Counted from the first letter of the stretch, positions 19,787-32,439 are shown. The stretch: DNA of 60,862 nt from Paratrimastix pyriformis (GCA_027972325.1 JAPMOS010000179.1:1-60862), one strand, 5' to 3'. Translations and numbers: made by a program. The notes: a model not told the origin generated them from the letters alone.

Positions 19787-19895
19787 GCGCCTCTCTGGCA
19801 CTGCACCTGGCTCTGCATTGCATCTCTCGGTCATTGCGGCTCTCGGGCATTACGCCTCTCGGGCATTGCGCCTCTCGGGCATTGCACCTCTGAAG
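19787..19895 (+). repeat. second 16-bp minisatellite
   Basis: Units like CATTGCGCCTCTCGGG repeat here, again with fewer units in the sister copy near 53160-53245. Confidence 0.7.
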
Positions 19896-20249
19896 GAGAA
19901 TGAAACTCTGGATGATCTTCCGGGTGGCGCATTCCCTTGGCCCGGATATATTGGTCACTTTCGCGGGACAACGCGCACTCGAGTCTGAGGAGAACACGTT
20001 GACCACCCTCACAGACTCGGAAGGCTTCTCTTCCGATCGCTCTGGCACAACCCGCCGGGTTCCCATCCGGGTTTGAACTGCGTGATGGGTTGCTCAAGGC
20101 GCGCGGGACTTGCTTGCTCGGACTGGGACGCGTGGTCTTGGTGACAGACCACTCAGATACTGTGGAGAGGAGCCTCTGCAAGTCAGCACCTGGGCCACGG
20201 TCCGACAACATTTTTTCAGCTCCACATCCGCTGACAGTTCAGGCTCATT

Positions 20250-21755
20250 ACCAGTGTTTCCGGTTTTGTATGGACGGGGCGTCGACAAGAACCCAGAGTG
20301 CACAGGGCGTTCATGAACGGGGGGGGGGGGGTGAGCGAGAGCCGGTTTTGGGGATCCTCTGGGAGAAAACTGGTAATGCACGCAGCCCCCTCCCTCCCCC
20401 TTCCCCCGAGCCCGATTATCCGGCCCCCTCCAACGATTTCACCCCCCACCCCCCTCCTCGAGCATTCGTATAAGATCATTTTTGTTTTTGCAGAAAACCG
20501 GACCGGAAAACTGCGGGACGGGGGCGGTGGTGGGGATGGTGGGGTTGGGGTGTTTTATTCTGGGGCGCGTGACGCCGGCGATCAACGACGGGGACCAGAG
20601 CGCCTCCCGCAGCAGGGAGCGGGGCATCGAAGGTGGCATCGTAAGGCCGCAGCTTGTTGCGCCCGTAGACCTTGGGAATGCCCGGCTTGACCCGATCCTC
20701 AAACTCGATGACGTAGGTGCCGTTACGCATGCGTTCCGCCACCCTCCCGGACCAGCAGAACCTGCCAATGCCGGGCCGGCGCCATTTGGCAGGCGGGGCG
20801 ACCATGACGCGAGTCCCCTCCTCGATGGTCTCTTGGTCCTTGTTGCGGCGCCGCTCAATGTAGCCGTACTCGCGGTGCCGGTAGAACGCCACGGCCTCCT
20901 TGATTTGGCGCACCTCCGCGGCCGTCAGGTTGGCGAACTTGTCCGGCAGCTGGGCCATGTCGCCCAGTTGTTCGTACTCGGGGAGGTAGAGCGCCATCAT
21001 CACAACCGGGCGTTGCTGGAAGACCGAAGAAACCGTGGCCGTGTTGTACAGGTGCACGGCGGGCTGCAGGAAGGGTTGCCACGGCAGCTCGCGGTTGGTG
21101 GCCGGCACGATACGCATCTTCATCACCCGGTTCTTGATCTTCTTGACGGCGTTCTCGGCCTTCCCATGAGACTGGGGTAGTACGGCCTCGACCGGTGGTG
21201 CTCCATGTGGACCCCGGGCAGCAGGTTCTTGTTCCTGAGCGGGTTGATGACTGTGAAGAGCAAATCCGAAACGCACAGAACAGACGCGATCCACTCGGCC
21301 ACGCGCTGGTTGACGAACTCGGTCCCATTGTCGGTCACGATCCGGGTGGGGAGCAGATTGGGCTCGTCGCTGGTGAACACACGACTGAGAAGGTCGGTCA
21401 CCTCCTGCCCGGTGGCCTTCGTCTCCCATGTCGCGGCGGCCCACATGTAGCTCGTGAAGTGGTCCACCAGGACGCAGAACGCGCGAGGCGGCTGGCAGCT
21501 CATCTCGAAGCCGCCGCAGTCGAGCTCGACCACCTCGAGGGGCCGGTTGACCACCAAGGCGTGGTACTTGGGATGCTCGTACGTGGGCCGGACGCTCTGG
21601 CACTGGCCACACGTCCCGATGATGTCCCGCGCAAGCTGATCCACGCCATGAATGTAGAAGAGGCCCTTCGAGTAGGCAATCAGGGCATCTCGGTTGAGGT
21701 GCCCCTGCTGGACATGCAAGCGCCGCAGCAAGCGCACACGGCGGGCAAGCGGGTA
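20250..21755 (-). mobile_element. fragment of an integrase-bearing element (Ty3/gypsy- or Polinton-like)
   Basis: On the minus strand a H-H-C-C zinc-binding module (HLNRDALI ... GTCGQC) lies at about 21605-21730, followed by retroviral-type integrase core motifs with the three acidic positions (VELDCGG, VTDNGTEF, HGKAENAV) and a small C-terminal basic domain. The fragment is bounded on the right by the DIRS-I left end and on the left by a DIRS-N fragment, so the rest of the element is missing. It has at least one further break. Family assignment between LTR and Polinton types is open because no polymerase or capsid gene is present. From 20250 to about 20480 no coding sequence is recognised. 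Confidence 0.65.
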
Positions 21756-21804
21756 TTCAGCCTCGGAGCCTCGGCGAACGAGTAATCAATCTCGACGACC
21801 TTCA

Positions 21805-21917
21805 TCTTCCCAAACCCCCAGGAAAATAGACATCACCTCAGGCAACGCAAAAAGCGGCACTGATCACAAATAGAAAGAAATTCCATGTCAGCTGACACGG
21901 ATAGTGTACCCTGCCCT
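21805..21917 (+). repeat. DIRS-I left inverted terminal repeat (copy A)
   Basis: Reverse complement of the right repeat at 33263-33375. It contains ACGCAAAAAGCGGCACTGA and the perfect palindrome TGTCAGCTGACA at 21886-21897. Confidence 0.85.
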
Positions 21918-21960
21918 TTGCGTTTCGCACGCTTCAAGACGCATCCCTATTGGGCAAAGA

Positions 21961-23159
21961 ATGGATCAAGCAGATCAACAAGCAACACCACAACAACAGA
22001 CCCAGCAGCAACAGGGGCCCGCCCTTGACCCTGAACATCCGGCCAACCCTGGCCCCCAAACCCAACCTCCTGACCCTGAAGGCGACACTGGAGCGGAGGG
22101 TGACAGCTCTCTGTTGGGTGCAACAAATCCTGAAGAAAAAGAAGGTGAAAGCGATCAAGATCAAGAGGAAGTCGGACAATACTACTTCGATACTCTCCAA
22201 CAGATCTATTTCAAACCAACGGCCAAGTTACCGGACATCTTTGCGAAGGAGGCCCCTACAAAAGGTGGTGACTCCTCCAACCTTACCAGAAAGAGAAGCA
22301 CAGACTTTGCAGATGCTGGGGCTGCAATTCAATCGTCTTCAACACGAAGCACCGACACAAGAGGAATTCGCTCGCGTTGTTCACGTCGGCCGCGCGTTTC
22401 CCAACTTTCGAGACCAAGGCAAGGCCGATCCTGCAGTTGCACCACCAGTGAGTGCCTTACGCCTCATTGATCCAGACCTGCGGAAGGCGGCGACTCAACG
22501 GGACAGTGCGCTGGCTCGGGCTACAGCAGGGTGTTCTCCGCTATGCGCCCTCTACAGACTCTGGTGGCACTCGCCAACCTTTCGACGGCATCATCGCCGT
22601 CTGAGCTCTCATTCGAGGCCGCTCGAAACCTTGGCATCCTGGCTCTGGATGCCCTCAAGGAAACGACGAGGACCCTTAGCGACCTCCGCCGGAGCGAGTG
22701 GCGCCCACTGTGCCGGCTGGAGGACGGGACGAAGATGCCCGAGGCCTGCATCATCGAGGCCAGCGAGCTGGAGGCTTTGAAGAACAAAGCCACGACGGCC
22801 ACCGAGGCCAGGAAAAAGCCACTAAACCCGGGTCTGCCCATGGCCTCCTCTGCCACACTGGGTGTGGACACGGGCACTCCCAAAAACACCAAGTCAAACA
22901 GCACGGACTACCTCTGGGTTATTCCAAAGTCAAGACGGCGCAAGAAAACCCACTTTCTGTCCCCAGAATTTTGTCTGCCCTCGGGTCCTCCGTTGGCGCA
23001 CGCTTTTCGACCAACCTCGTTGGCCTTATCATCACAGAGCCCACAACCAACTGGGGTCACAGAAGGCTCATTGGCATTCAATTCGGGTGCAGCCCCTCCT
23101 TTTCCTCGCTCCGTGGCGTTGTCTTGCCAAGAGACACGTTACAATCAACAAGAAGAAAA
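21961..23159 (+). pseudogene. DIRS-I gag-like region (copy A)
   Basis: A glutamine-rich N-terminus (MDQADQQATPQQQ) leads into an acidic stretch and then a helical region (PEREAQTLQMLGLQFNRL, LANLSTASSPSELSF). Position just inside the left repeat and this composition fit a DIRS gag-like protein; no sequence signature proves it. Copy B holds the same region in longer open frames. It is broken here and interrupted further on by SCA. Confidence 0.6.
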
Positions 23160-24574
23160 GTGTGTGTCATACTATTTCGACTGCCAGTAACTGCGCGCAA
23201 AACACAGAAAACTGAAACAGAGGAAAATCCGTTAATCCGGTCGAAACCGGCGGGTAACATGCCGACCTACACCCCTTCAGGGGTAGGCGCACAGACGGCA
23301 TGGCGGGAAAGAGAGAGACTGGAATATCGCCGGGAAACAGAATCGTTCAAACACTTGACAGCAAACAAAAGAGACATCAAAAGACAGAACGGGGCAAGGG
23401 AGCGGACAAAGGGATCCAACACTGAGACACGGGACACGAGGAACGATGAAAGGGGGCGGAGGAAACGAAAGACATTGAGTTAGAACGAAAAATATTCCCG
23501 AACCCAGCCTGAGGGGGGGGCGGAACCCATCCACCATGACCTACCACCTCGGTAGGACAGGCGTACTGGCCCCTGAATCCACCACCCCCACGCGCGTTGC
23601 TCCCTTCCCAAAGGCCCACGGTTGGCAACAGGCGAGAGATCGCGGAGGCTAATCTTCGGAGGCGCGGCAGCAGCACCATGGTCGGGCGTCGAGGCGGCAC
23701 GAGCTGGCGCCGCAGGCACAGCGGACAATGGAGACCCATCAGCAGCAACAGAGGCAACAACAGGGGCAGCAACAGCAGCAGCAACAGCGGCAGCAACAGG
23801 TGCAGGTGCCGGGACCGGGGCAGGGGCAGGGGCATGAAGAACAGGCACAGGGGCAGGTGATGGCGTGGGTGCAGCCCGAGCAAAAGGATTCGCAGTGGGG
23901 CGGGCGGGCGTGGTGCCGAAGGTGCCGCAAACGGATTGGAAGGAGACTTGGACCGCTCCTTCTTGGCGGCTGGGCGGTGATCGCCATCGATAGGGTGACG
24001 GTCCCTCACGGTACCTCCTCCAAGCTGTCGTGGATTCTCCTCGTCACGACGACTCGGAAAAGGTGTTGGACGTGCTGGTGCTGGTGATTTCTTGTGTTGG
24101 TCCACAGACGCCGCGCGCGATGAGTCTTGGGGCACATGGCAGTCGAAAGTTTTCCCATTCGATTGCTGGAACAAACAAGCCCCAAGAAGTTGAGAAACAA
24201 AGTCACTCATCGCTTCGGCTTGCCTTTTGGGATTGTCCTCCATCAGCATTCGAACCGTTCGTTCGATGATGCAATAGCGTGGAGCCCGGTGCTCATTAAC
24301 GACCAGTGAGCTGAAGAGCTTAATGAGCTCCAAACGCATAAAAGGCGACAGGTTGTTCAATGGTGCTGAAGACGGGGACCAGAGATGCCGACCCAACTCA
24401 TTCTGAAGATACTCGACCATGGGTTCGGCTCGATCAAGGATCTCGGCATGCTCAACAATAAAGTTCGATTCGTCAGTACTGAGCTCGTCATGCTCAGCTG
24501 CGATCTCCATGGCTCACAACGGAAAAGAAGGCGGAGCAAAAAGGAACGTGCAACCGAGACTTCAACCGGGGGAG
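23160..24574 (-). mobile_element. SCA retroposon copy 2 inside DIRS-I
   Basis: A 1.4 kb insertion absent from DIRS-I copy B, where the empty site is at about 45615-45632. It is flanked by the 12-bp duplication ACAAGAAGAAAA (23148-23159 and 24575-24586, the right one with one extra A). The minus-strand 5' end is the same as in copy 1, and the 3' tail is AGTATGACACACAC, shorter than in copy 1. This dates SCA activity after DIRS-I insertion. Confidence 0.85.
23377..24510 (-). pseudogene. SCA ORF (copy 2)
   Basis: The N-terminal 200 residues align with copy 1 (EHDELSTDESNF, MVEYLQNELGRHLWSP, LFSSLVVNEHR) with many substitutions. After the proline/alanine-rich segment the reading frame shifts relative to copy 1 near 23850; the conserved tryptophan-rich C-terminus then lies in the other frame ending at 23480. 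The copy is therefore disabled by at least one frameshift in the repeat tract, where slippage is common. Confidence 0.65.
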
Positions 24575-25010
24575 ACAAGAAGAAAAAGGTGAAGGGTCTG
24601 CTGCTCACCAACTCGCACCGCACAATGCTGAAATACTCGATACTCATCAGTCTTTGGTCCGGGAAGCCAGTCCTTGTGGTGTTCCACTCGGCACAACCGT
24701 GGCTAAACTGGAAACAACTTCTGCACCAGTTCCACCGGCACCGGACGGATCAGCACCGGTGATCACACCCTCGCAGGCGTCGTCGCCAGCACTCGGAGAG
24801 GCAGTCTGTATGAGCCCTACCGCACAGTCACTCTCACACTCAGAGCAGGACAAGGCAACAAAGCCCGTGGGGCAGTCGGGGCGGGCCTGGGGGTCCAGTC
24901 CAGGCTCTGACGGGTCGATGGAGGGAACATCACCCAGGGAGACTCGCGGCATGGGAACACTACCCACCGGAACCCTCCGCGCGAGGACATTACCCCAGGT
25001 GAGGCAGGCA

Positions 25011-27930
25011 CTCACCGGAGAGACCCCGAAGAGGGCAGCACACGGTGCTGACGGAAGGACATGCGGAGGCGATCTCGTCGGGCAAACCTGAAACCCTCAT
25101 GGAGGTCTGCGAGGTTGGGGACTCGGAACAGCAACTCACACCCCAGGTTAGCGTCGTCACCTCAGCGGGGCGAGCGTCACCCAAGGAGGTCCCGAACGTG
25201 GGGGGCTACACAGAGACCGGCGAGAAGGATCCGCCGACCTTGGGCGAGGGGTTTGTGAACCCGAGACGGACCGATACACAGTCAGAGGCGGTCACACTCC
25301 CCAATGCGGGGACACGCGGGGAGGTCTGCGAGGCAGGGTCCCGGAAACACCCACTCACACGTTCCGCTAGCGTTGGCGGTGAAGCTCATGCACCTCAGTG
25401 GCGGAGGCAGCGACTCGCGTCCCACCACCTCCGGTACGGGTGCGGGGGTGGGGGGGGACCAGGCGCCCCTGGGGGTGGCGCCGATAAAAGTAACCCCCAA
25501 AACGGCCAGATCAAATGGCAGGGCAAGACCTACCTGGCCCGGGAGTGGGACCAGAGCAAGGGAGGGCGGCAGCAGTCTGTCCAGCACACCTGCACCACCC
25601 TTCATGCACTCCCTCACCCCTCCGCCCCGTCTTGTTCCCGCTCTCCCCCCACAACCCCGTCACGGGACCGGAGGAGGGTGCCAAGTCCCGGGAGGGCAGG
25701 CACCCAACTCGGGAACCCACTCACCCCCACCCCTCAGGGGGAAACTCTGCCTCACCCCATAACACGGCCCAAGGGGCTCAGCTCGGGGAGGGACAGTCCC
25801 AACCCCTGGGGAGGGACCCTTCCTTCTCGGACTGGACCCTCAATGGGACCGGGAGCAGGCCAAACTGCGGCTGCTGGCACAGCACCCACCTCGGGGACCA
25901 CTGGCAGGCAGGCTGGCTCGGCACCGGGAGGAGTGGTTGGCCCTCAGACCACCTCGGGAAGTGGCACAGGTGGTATCGGAAGGGTTTCACATCCCGTTCA
26001 AGGGACCCCCACCCAACCCGGGGACGTGGTCCCGGGACCCTTACCACTTGGTGGGGGAGGAGAAACTGGGCTTGGAGGCGGTGGTCCAGGAGTACCTTGG
26101 GATATCGGCACTGAAAACGATCCAGGGGGTCGGACAAAGGGATGAGATCTCCCATTTTGGGCGGCCCAAGCCCGGCGGGAAATGGAGGTTGATCCTGGAC
26201 CTCACCGCCTTGAATCACTTCATCTTCTGCCCCTCCTTCAAAATGGAGGGTGGAAGACGGTGAGGGCCGTGGTGGAGCCCATGATGTGGGCCACCAAGAT
26301 CGACTTGAAACATGCATACTTTCACATCCCGATCTTTCCACCTCACCGGAAATACCTGGGAGTCGAATGGGAGGGCACGGAATATCGCTTCCAAGCCCTC
26401 CCATTCGGCCTGAATGTGGCTCCCAGAATCTTTACAAAGACCATGAGAGTGGCAATCAAGGAAGCCCGGAGACACGGCATCTTGGGAGTCCACTACATCG
26501 ACGACCTCCTGGTGTTGGGCAGGTCACCACAGGAGACCAAGCTGCATACACTGGCACTCCTTCGTCACCTTCTCTCACTCGGGTTCGAGATCAGCTGGGA
26601 CAAAACCCAAGTGGAACCAGTTCAAATGCTGGAGTTCCTGGGGTTTGTCCTCGACACTCGAGCGATGACACTCTCACTCCCACCCGAGAAGGCACAGAAG
26701 GTGAGAGAGATGGCGCACAACACCCAACAGTGCACCACCATCAAAGCCAAATCATTGGCAGCGGTGATCGGGTTTATGTCGTCATGCAGGGAGACGATTC
26801 GCCCGGCCTGCTTGTACCTGCGCAACCTGAACATCGACCTGTCCACGGCGATCAAGGCGCAGGGGATGGCACGCACTGGTGACCCTTTCGGAGGAGTCAC
26901 ACAGGGACTTGGAGTGGTGGGAACATGCACAGTACCCACCAGCACCCTCACCGGACCCCACCAGCAGAGCTGATCCTGACCACGGATGCAGCCGAGATGG
27001 GCTGGGGGGCAGTGCTGAGGACTCCGGCACAGAGCATCGAGCAGGGCATCCCAGCACACGAGTTGTGGAGAGTGACGGACCTGCAGGAGATCAGTTCAAT
27101 AAACCCGCTCGAATTGGAAGCGGGCATCAGGTCACTCCACCTGTTCCGGGAACAGGTCACGGGGCAAGTCCGTACTTTGGTTCTCGGACAATTCGTCTGT
27201 CGTGTGGTCAGTCGGCAGACTCAAGTCACAGAGCCAGCTCAACACCCGGTTGAGAACACTGGGAGTTCTGCCAGACACACCAGATCACCCTCACCACAGA
27301 GCACATTCACGGCACCGACAACGTGAGAGCGGACAGGCTCTCGCGGTGGGTCGACGCCGAAGATTACCAGCTCCACCCAGCCCTCTTCAGGGCGGTGGTG
27401 AAGCTCAGGACGAAGCCGACGGTGGACGCCTTTGCATCGGCGCGAAACCACCTGTGCCCACGGTTCTGGTCCTTGGTCAAGGAACCGGGAGCGGCGGGAG
27501 TGGACTTCTTCCGGCAGAACCTAGCCTCAGAAGTGCCGTGGATAAACCCACCGTTCTCGCTCATCCTCAGAGTCTTGGAACGGTTGAGGGAGCAGCGGGG
27601 AGGCTCTTCTCCTCACCCCGGTGTGGACATCGGCACCGTGGTGGCCAGTGATGCTGCACATGGCAGTGGCACCACCCCTGACCCCTACCACGGCAGGAGA
27701 ACACATTCCTGGCAGGCACGACACGCAACCTCAAGGGGTGGGCCCCACTGGGAGTGTTGTGTGACACAGGTGTCGGGGGACCCAGTCCGGCAAGCCAGGG
27801 CACACCTCGAGTGGGGTTGGCAGACACTCACCAATCCGGATCTCACCCTCGTCCAGAAGTTCCAGGACCGACAGCTGCACCCCATGGGTCCAGCCCGGAC
27901 CTCGACGACCCGGAGGCCTGGTGGGGAGCA
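25011..27930 (+). repeat. tandem repeat unit 1 of DIRS-I polymerase region
   Basis: This 2.92 kb unit is repeated directly at 27931-30837. It includes the pre-RT region, reverse transcriptase (KIDLKHAYFHIPI near 26296; YIDDLL at about 26494-26511), RNase H (TTDAAEMGWGA near 26975) and methyltransferase-like part (VDAFASARNHLCP near 27425; INPPFSLI near 27540). The breakpoint shares only a few bases (GCA), so the duplication looks like a microhomology event after insertion, or an assembly error. The coding content is broken. Confidence 0.75.
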
Positions 27931-30837
27931 CTCACCGGAGAGACCCCTGACCAGCACACGGTGCTGACGGAAGGGCGGAGGCGATCTCGTCGGGCAAACC
28001 TGAAACCCTCATGGAGGTCTGCGAGGTTGGGGACTCGGAACAGCAACTCACACCCCAGGTTAGCGTCGTCACCTCAGCGGGGCGAGCGTCACCCAAGGAG
28101 GTCCCGAACGTGGGGCTACACAGAGACCGGCGAGAAGGATCCGCCGACCTTGGGCGAGGGGTTTGTGAACCCGAGACGGACCGATACAGTCAGAGGCGGT
28201 CACACTCCCCAATGCGGGGACACGCGGGGAGGTCTGCGAGGCAGGGTCCCGGAAACACCCACTCACACGTTCCGCTAGCGTTGGCGGTGAAGCTCATGCA
28301 CCTCAGTGGCGGAGGCAGCGACTCGCGTCCCCACCACCCTCCGGTACGGGTGCGGGGTGGGGGGACCAGGCGCCCCTGGGGGTGGCGCCGATAAAAGTAA
28401 CCCCAAAACGGCCAGATCAAATGGCAGGGCAAGACCTACCTGGCCCGGGAGTGGGACCAGAGCAAGGGAGGGCGGCAGCAGTCTGTCCAGCACACCTGCA
28501 CCACCCTTCATGCACTCCCTCACCCCTCCGCCCCGTCTTGTTCCCGCTCTCCCCACAACCCCGTCACGGGACCGGAGGAGGAGTGCCAAGTCCCGGGAGG
28601 GCAGGCACCCAACTCGGGAACCCACTCACCCCCACCCCTCAGGGGAAACTCTGCCTCACCCCATAACACGGCCCAAGGGGCTCAGCTCGGGGAGGGACAG
28701 TCCCAACCCCTGGGGAGGGACCCTTCCTTCTCGGACTGGACCCTCAATGGGACCGGGAGCAGGCCAAACTGCGGCTGCTGGCACAGCACCCACCTCGGGG
28801 ACCACTGGCAGGCAGGCTGGCTCGGCACCGGGAGGTGGTTGGCCCTCAGACCACCTCGGGAAGTGGCACAGGTGGTATCGGAAGGGTTTCACATCCCGTT
28901 CAAGGGACCCCACCCAACCCGGGGACGTGGTCCCGGGACCCTTACCACTTGGTGGGGGAGGAGAAACTGGGCTTGGAGGCGGTGGTCCAGGAGTACCTTG
29001 GGATATCGGCACTGAAAACGATCCAGGGGGTCGGACAAAGGGATGAGATCTCCCATTTTGGGCGGCCCAAGCCCGGCGGGAAATGGAGGTTGATCCTGGA
29101 CCTCACCGCCTTGAATCACTTCATCTTCTGCCCCTCCTTCAAAATGGAGGGGTGGAAGACGGTGAGGGCCGTGGTGGAGCCCATGATGTGGGCCACCAAG
29201 ATCGACTTGAAACATGCATACTTTCACATCCCGATCTTTCCACCTCACCGGAAATACCTGGGAGTCGAATGGGAGGGCACGGAATATCGCTTCCAAGCCC
29301 TCCCATTCGGCCTGAATGTGGCTCCCAGAATCTTTACAAAGACCATGAGAGTGGCAATCAAGGAAGCCGGAGACACGGCATCTTGGGAGTCCACTACATC
29401 GACGACCTCCTGGTGTTGGGCAGGTCACCACAGGAGACCAAGCTGCATACACTGGCACTCCTTCGTCACCTTCTCTCACTCGGGTTCGAGATCAGCTGGG
29501 ACAAAACCCAAGTGGAACCAGTTCAAATGCTGGAGTTCCTGGGGTTTGTCCTCGACACTCGAGCGATGACACTCTCACTCCCACCCGAGAAGGCACAGAA
29601 GGTGAGAGAGATGGCGCACAACACCCAACAGTGCACCACCATCAAAGCCAAATCATTGGCAGCGGTGATCGGGTTTATGTCGTCATGCAGGGAGACGATT
29701 CGCCCGGCCTGCTTGTACCTGCGCAACCTGAACATCGACCTGTCCACGGCGATCAAGGCGCAGGGGGATGGCACGCACTGGTGACCCTTTCGGAGGAGTC
29801 ACACAGGGACTTGGAGTGGTGGGAACATGCACAGTACCCCACCAGCACCCCTTCGGACCCCACCAGCAGAGCTGATCCTGACCACGGATGCAGCCGAGAT
29901 GGGCTGGGGGCAGTGCTGAGACTCCGGCACAGAGCATCGAGCAGGGCATCCCAGCACACGAGTTGTGGAGAGTGACGGACCTGCAGGAGATCAGTTCAAT
30001 AAACCCGCTCGAATTGGAAGCGGGCATCAGGTCACTCCACCTGTTCCGGGAACAGGTCACGGGCAAGTCCGTACTTTGGTTCTCGGACAATTCGTCTGTC
30101 GTGTGGTCAGTCGGCAGACTCAAGTCACAGAGCCAGCAGCTCAACACCCGGTTGAGAACACTCTGGGAGTTCTGCCAGACACACCAGATCACCCTCACCA
30201 CAGAGCACATTCACGGCACCGACAACGTGAGAGCGGACAGGCTCTCGCGGTGGGTCGACGCCGAAGATTACCAGCTCCACCCAGCCCTCTTCAGGGCGGT
30301 GGTGAAACTCAGGACGAAGCCGACGGTGGACGCCTTGCATCGGCGCGAAACCACCTGTGCCCACGGTTCTGGTCCTTGGTCAAGGAACCGGGAGCGGCGG
30401 GAGTGGACTTCTTCCGGCAGAACCTAGCCTCAGAAGTGCCGTGGATAAACCCACCGTTCTCGCTCATCCTCAGAGTCTTGGAACGGTTGAGGGAGCAGCG
30501 GGGAGGCTCTTCTCCTCACCCCGGTGTGGACATCGGCACCGTGGTGGCCAGTGATGCTGCACATGGCAGTGGCACCACCCCTGACCCTACCACGGCAGGA
30601 GAACACATTCCTGGCAGGCACGACACGCAACCTCAAGGGAATTGGGCCCCCACACTGGGAGTGTTGTGTGACACAGGTGTCGGGGACCCAGTCCGGCAAG
30701 CCAGGGCACACCTCGAGTGGGGTTGGCAGACACTCACCAATCCGGATCTCACCCTCGTCCAGAAGTTCCAGGACCGACAGCTGCACCCCATGGGTCCAGC
30801 CCGGATCTTCGACGACCCGGAGGCCTGGTGGGGAGCA
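27931..30837 (+). repeat. tandem repeat unit 2 of DIRS-I polymerase region
   Basis: Second direct copy of the pre-RT, RT, RNase H and methyltransferase-like region, continuous at its right with the recombinase. It differs from unit 1 at scattered positions, so the two are not a perfect recent copy. It is broken in several places. Confidence 0.75.
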
Positions 30838-32235
30838 ACGAGCCCCTGATCCCACAGTGGGACAGGGAGCTGTAGACGTCGACGCAGACTCGGGAGAGGA
30901 CATGACCTTAGCCGAGCTGGCAGCGTCTCTGCGCTCAAAGAGCACCACCACCCCCACTCCCATGACGCACCACCCGGAGTCCTGTGTGACAAACCCCCCG
31001 GGTCGGTCGGAAGCACCCACGAGCGGGGCCTGTGATGCCCAGAACGCCGCGGGGACACCCGTGGACGGAACTCTGTTCCGCCCGGGCAAGAAAGGTCCTG
31101 CCCCAGGACGCGCGACACCCACACCCACAGCCCGGAAAAAGCTCTCAGATGAGGCTCCTGCTTGGGCCCCTAAGCATCCGGAGCTGTCGGCAGCGGCAGG
31201 TTATTTCATTCAGAGGTCATTGGCAGAGAAAACCTCGAAGAAATACTCACACATCATTCGCCGCTATGAAGAGTGGTGCGCGCTCAAAGACCTGGCTCCG
31301 ATCACGGAGGCGACCGACCAGAATGAGGTCCAGGTCGCCTCGTTCATTGCGGATGAGGCCATGGAGAGGGACCTCAGCTCGGGCTCGGCAGGGGCACGTC
31401 GCTCAGCACTGTCCATGTACTTCACCATGAGTGGCCACCCTCTATCACCGGAAGGCAAACTGGTGAAACAAGTCGTCACCGGCATCGGGAAGGACAAACC
31501 GGCTGGGGCAAAGACCTCGGTCCGATCTGGGACCTAGCAGACCTCTTGAAATTGCTCGAGGGGAATGGGCTGACAATGCGACCCTTGACCAAAATCGGCT
31601 CATTGGTAAAGTCGCCAGCTTGTTGGAGATCGCGGGGTTGAGGGTCATGGACACAACCTCGATCTCTTTTCCGACTCACGCTTTGAGTTCGGCCAGCCGG
31701 GGTGCGAGCACTCAGTTCGGCTGAAGGTGTGCCCGAAGGAGACACACAACACCAAGATTCGATGGGTCCAGGTGGTCGGGGCTCCCGACAACCCACTGTG
31801 CCTACACTGCGCCATGAAACAGTGGCTGACCAAGCGGCCGACGGAACCAGCGGTTGCGGGTCAGGCAGTGTCGGACACCTTCTTTGTCTTTCCACGGGAT
31901 AATTCAGTGAAGTGCAGGGTGGGCAAAGCCATCTCGGCAGACTGGATCCGGAACTGCGTGCGTTCGACGATGACGGTGGCAGGCATTCCCCTGCAGTGGG
32001 GTGCCCATTCAATTCGCTCAGCCGCCCCGTCGAAAGCCGCTGCACTGGGCATTCCACTGCCACAGATTCTGACCAGGTATCGTTGGAGCTCCAGGTCCAG
32101 CACCTACCAAATGCACTATGGTCGCACAGTGGAAGGAGTCACGGATCGCTTCGACGAGGCACTGTTGGCGGGTCGGTTCAGTGGCAAACCTCATGAAATG
32201 TCGGGGGCCGCTGAACCTGACAAGGGGGACCCCTA
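30838..32235 (+). pseudogene. DIRS-I tyrosine recombinase region (copy A)
   Basis: The tyrosine recombinase family signature is visible: SLAEKTSKKYSHIIRRYEE in the N-terminal core-binding part, AGLRVMDT with the first Arg, GAHSIRSAAPSKAA for the H-x-x-R box, RWSSRSSTYQMHYGR carrying the Trp/His position and the Tyr nucleophile candidate. It would insert circular cDNA without target duplication. This copy is broken; copy C has a longer open frame. Confidence 0.8.
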
Positions 32236-32295
32236 GGGGGTTCCCCCCTTTGGCAGGCACGAGTTGGGAGGCAGTGTGATTCCTTTGGCATGCTG

Positions 32296-32415
32296 TCTAT
32301 TTTCCTGGGGGTTTGGGAAGATGAAGGTCGTCGAGATTGATTACTCGTTCGCCGAGGCTCCGAGGCTGAAGCGAGGAATCATCGAGACTCTTCTTCTTCC
32401 CAAACCCCCAGAAAT
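32296..32415 (+). repeat. DIRS-I internal complementary region (copy A)
   Basis: Same sequence and layout as in copy D: complements of the element's own left and right termini, joined through one base, between arms of CTGGGGGTTTGGGAAG type. Confidence 0.85.
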
Positions 32416-32439
32416 ACTCCCACCCGCCTCCCTGGTGGC

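Larger units (their letters stand above)
17764..20249 (+). mobile_element. DIRS-N fragment, left half
   Basis: This starts with the DIRS-N left terminus TTCTCCTTCACGAG and left inverted repeat, and matches 51241-53590 nearly base for base except for the number of minisatellite units. It then stops matching at 20249. No family protein is encoded; open frames are short and unrelated. It is a fossil fragment of a non-autonomous element. Confidence 0.75.

Noticed and set aside
25011-30837. Long terminal repeats of an LTR element
   Set aside because: The repeated block is internal polymerase sequence in tandem, and the element's ends are inverted, not direct, repeats.
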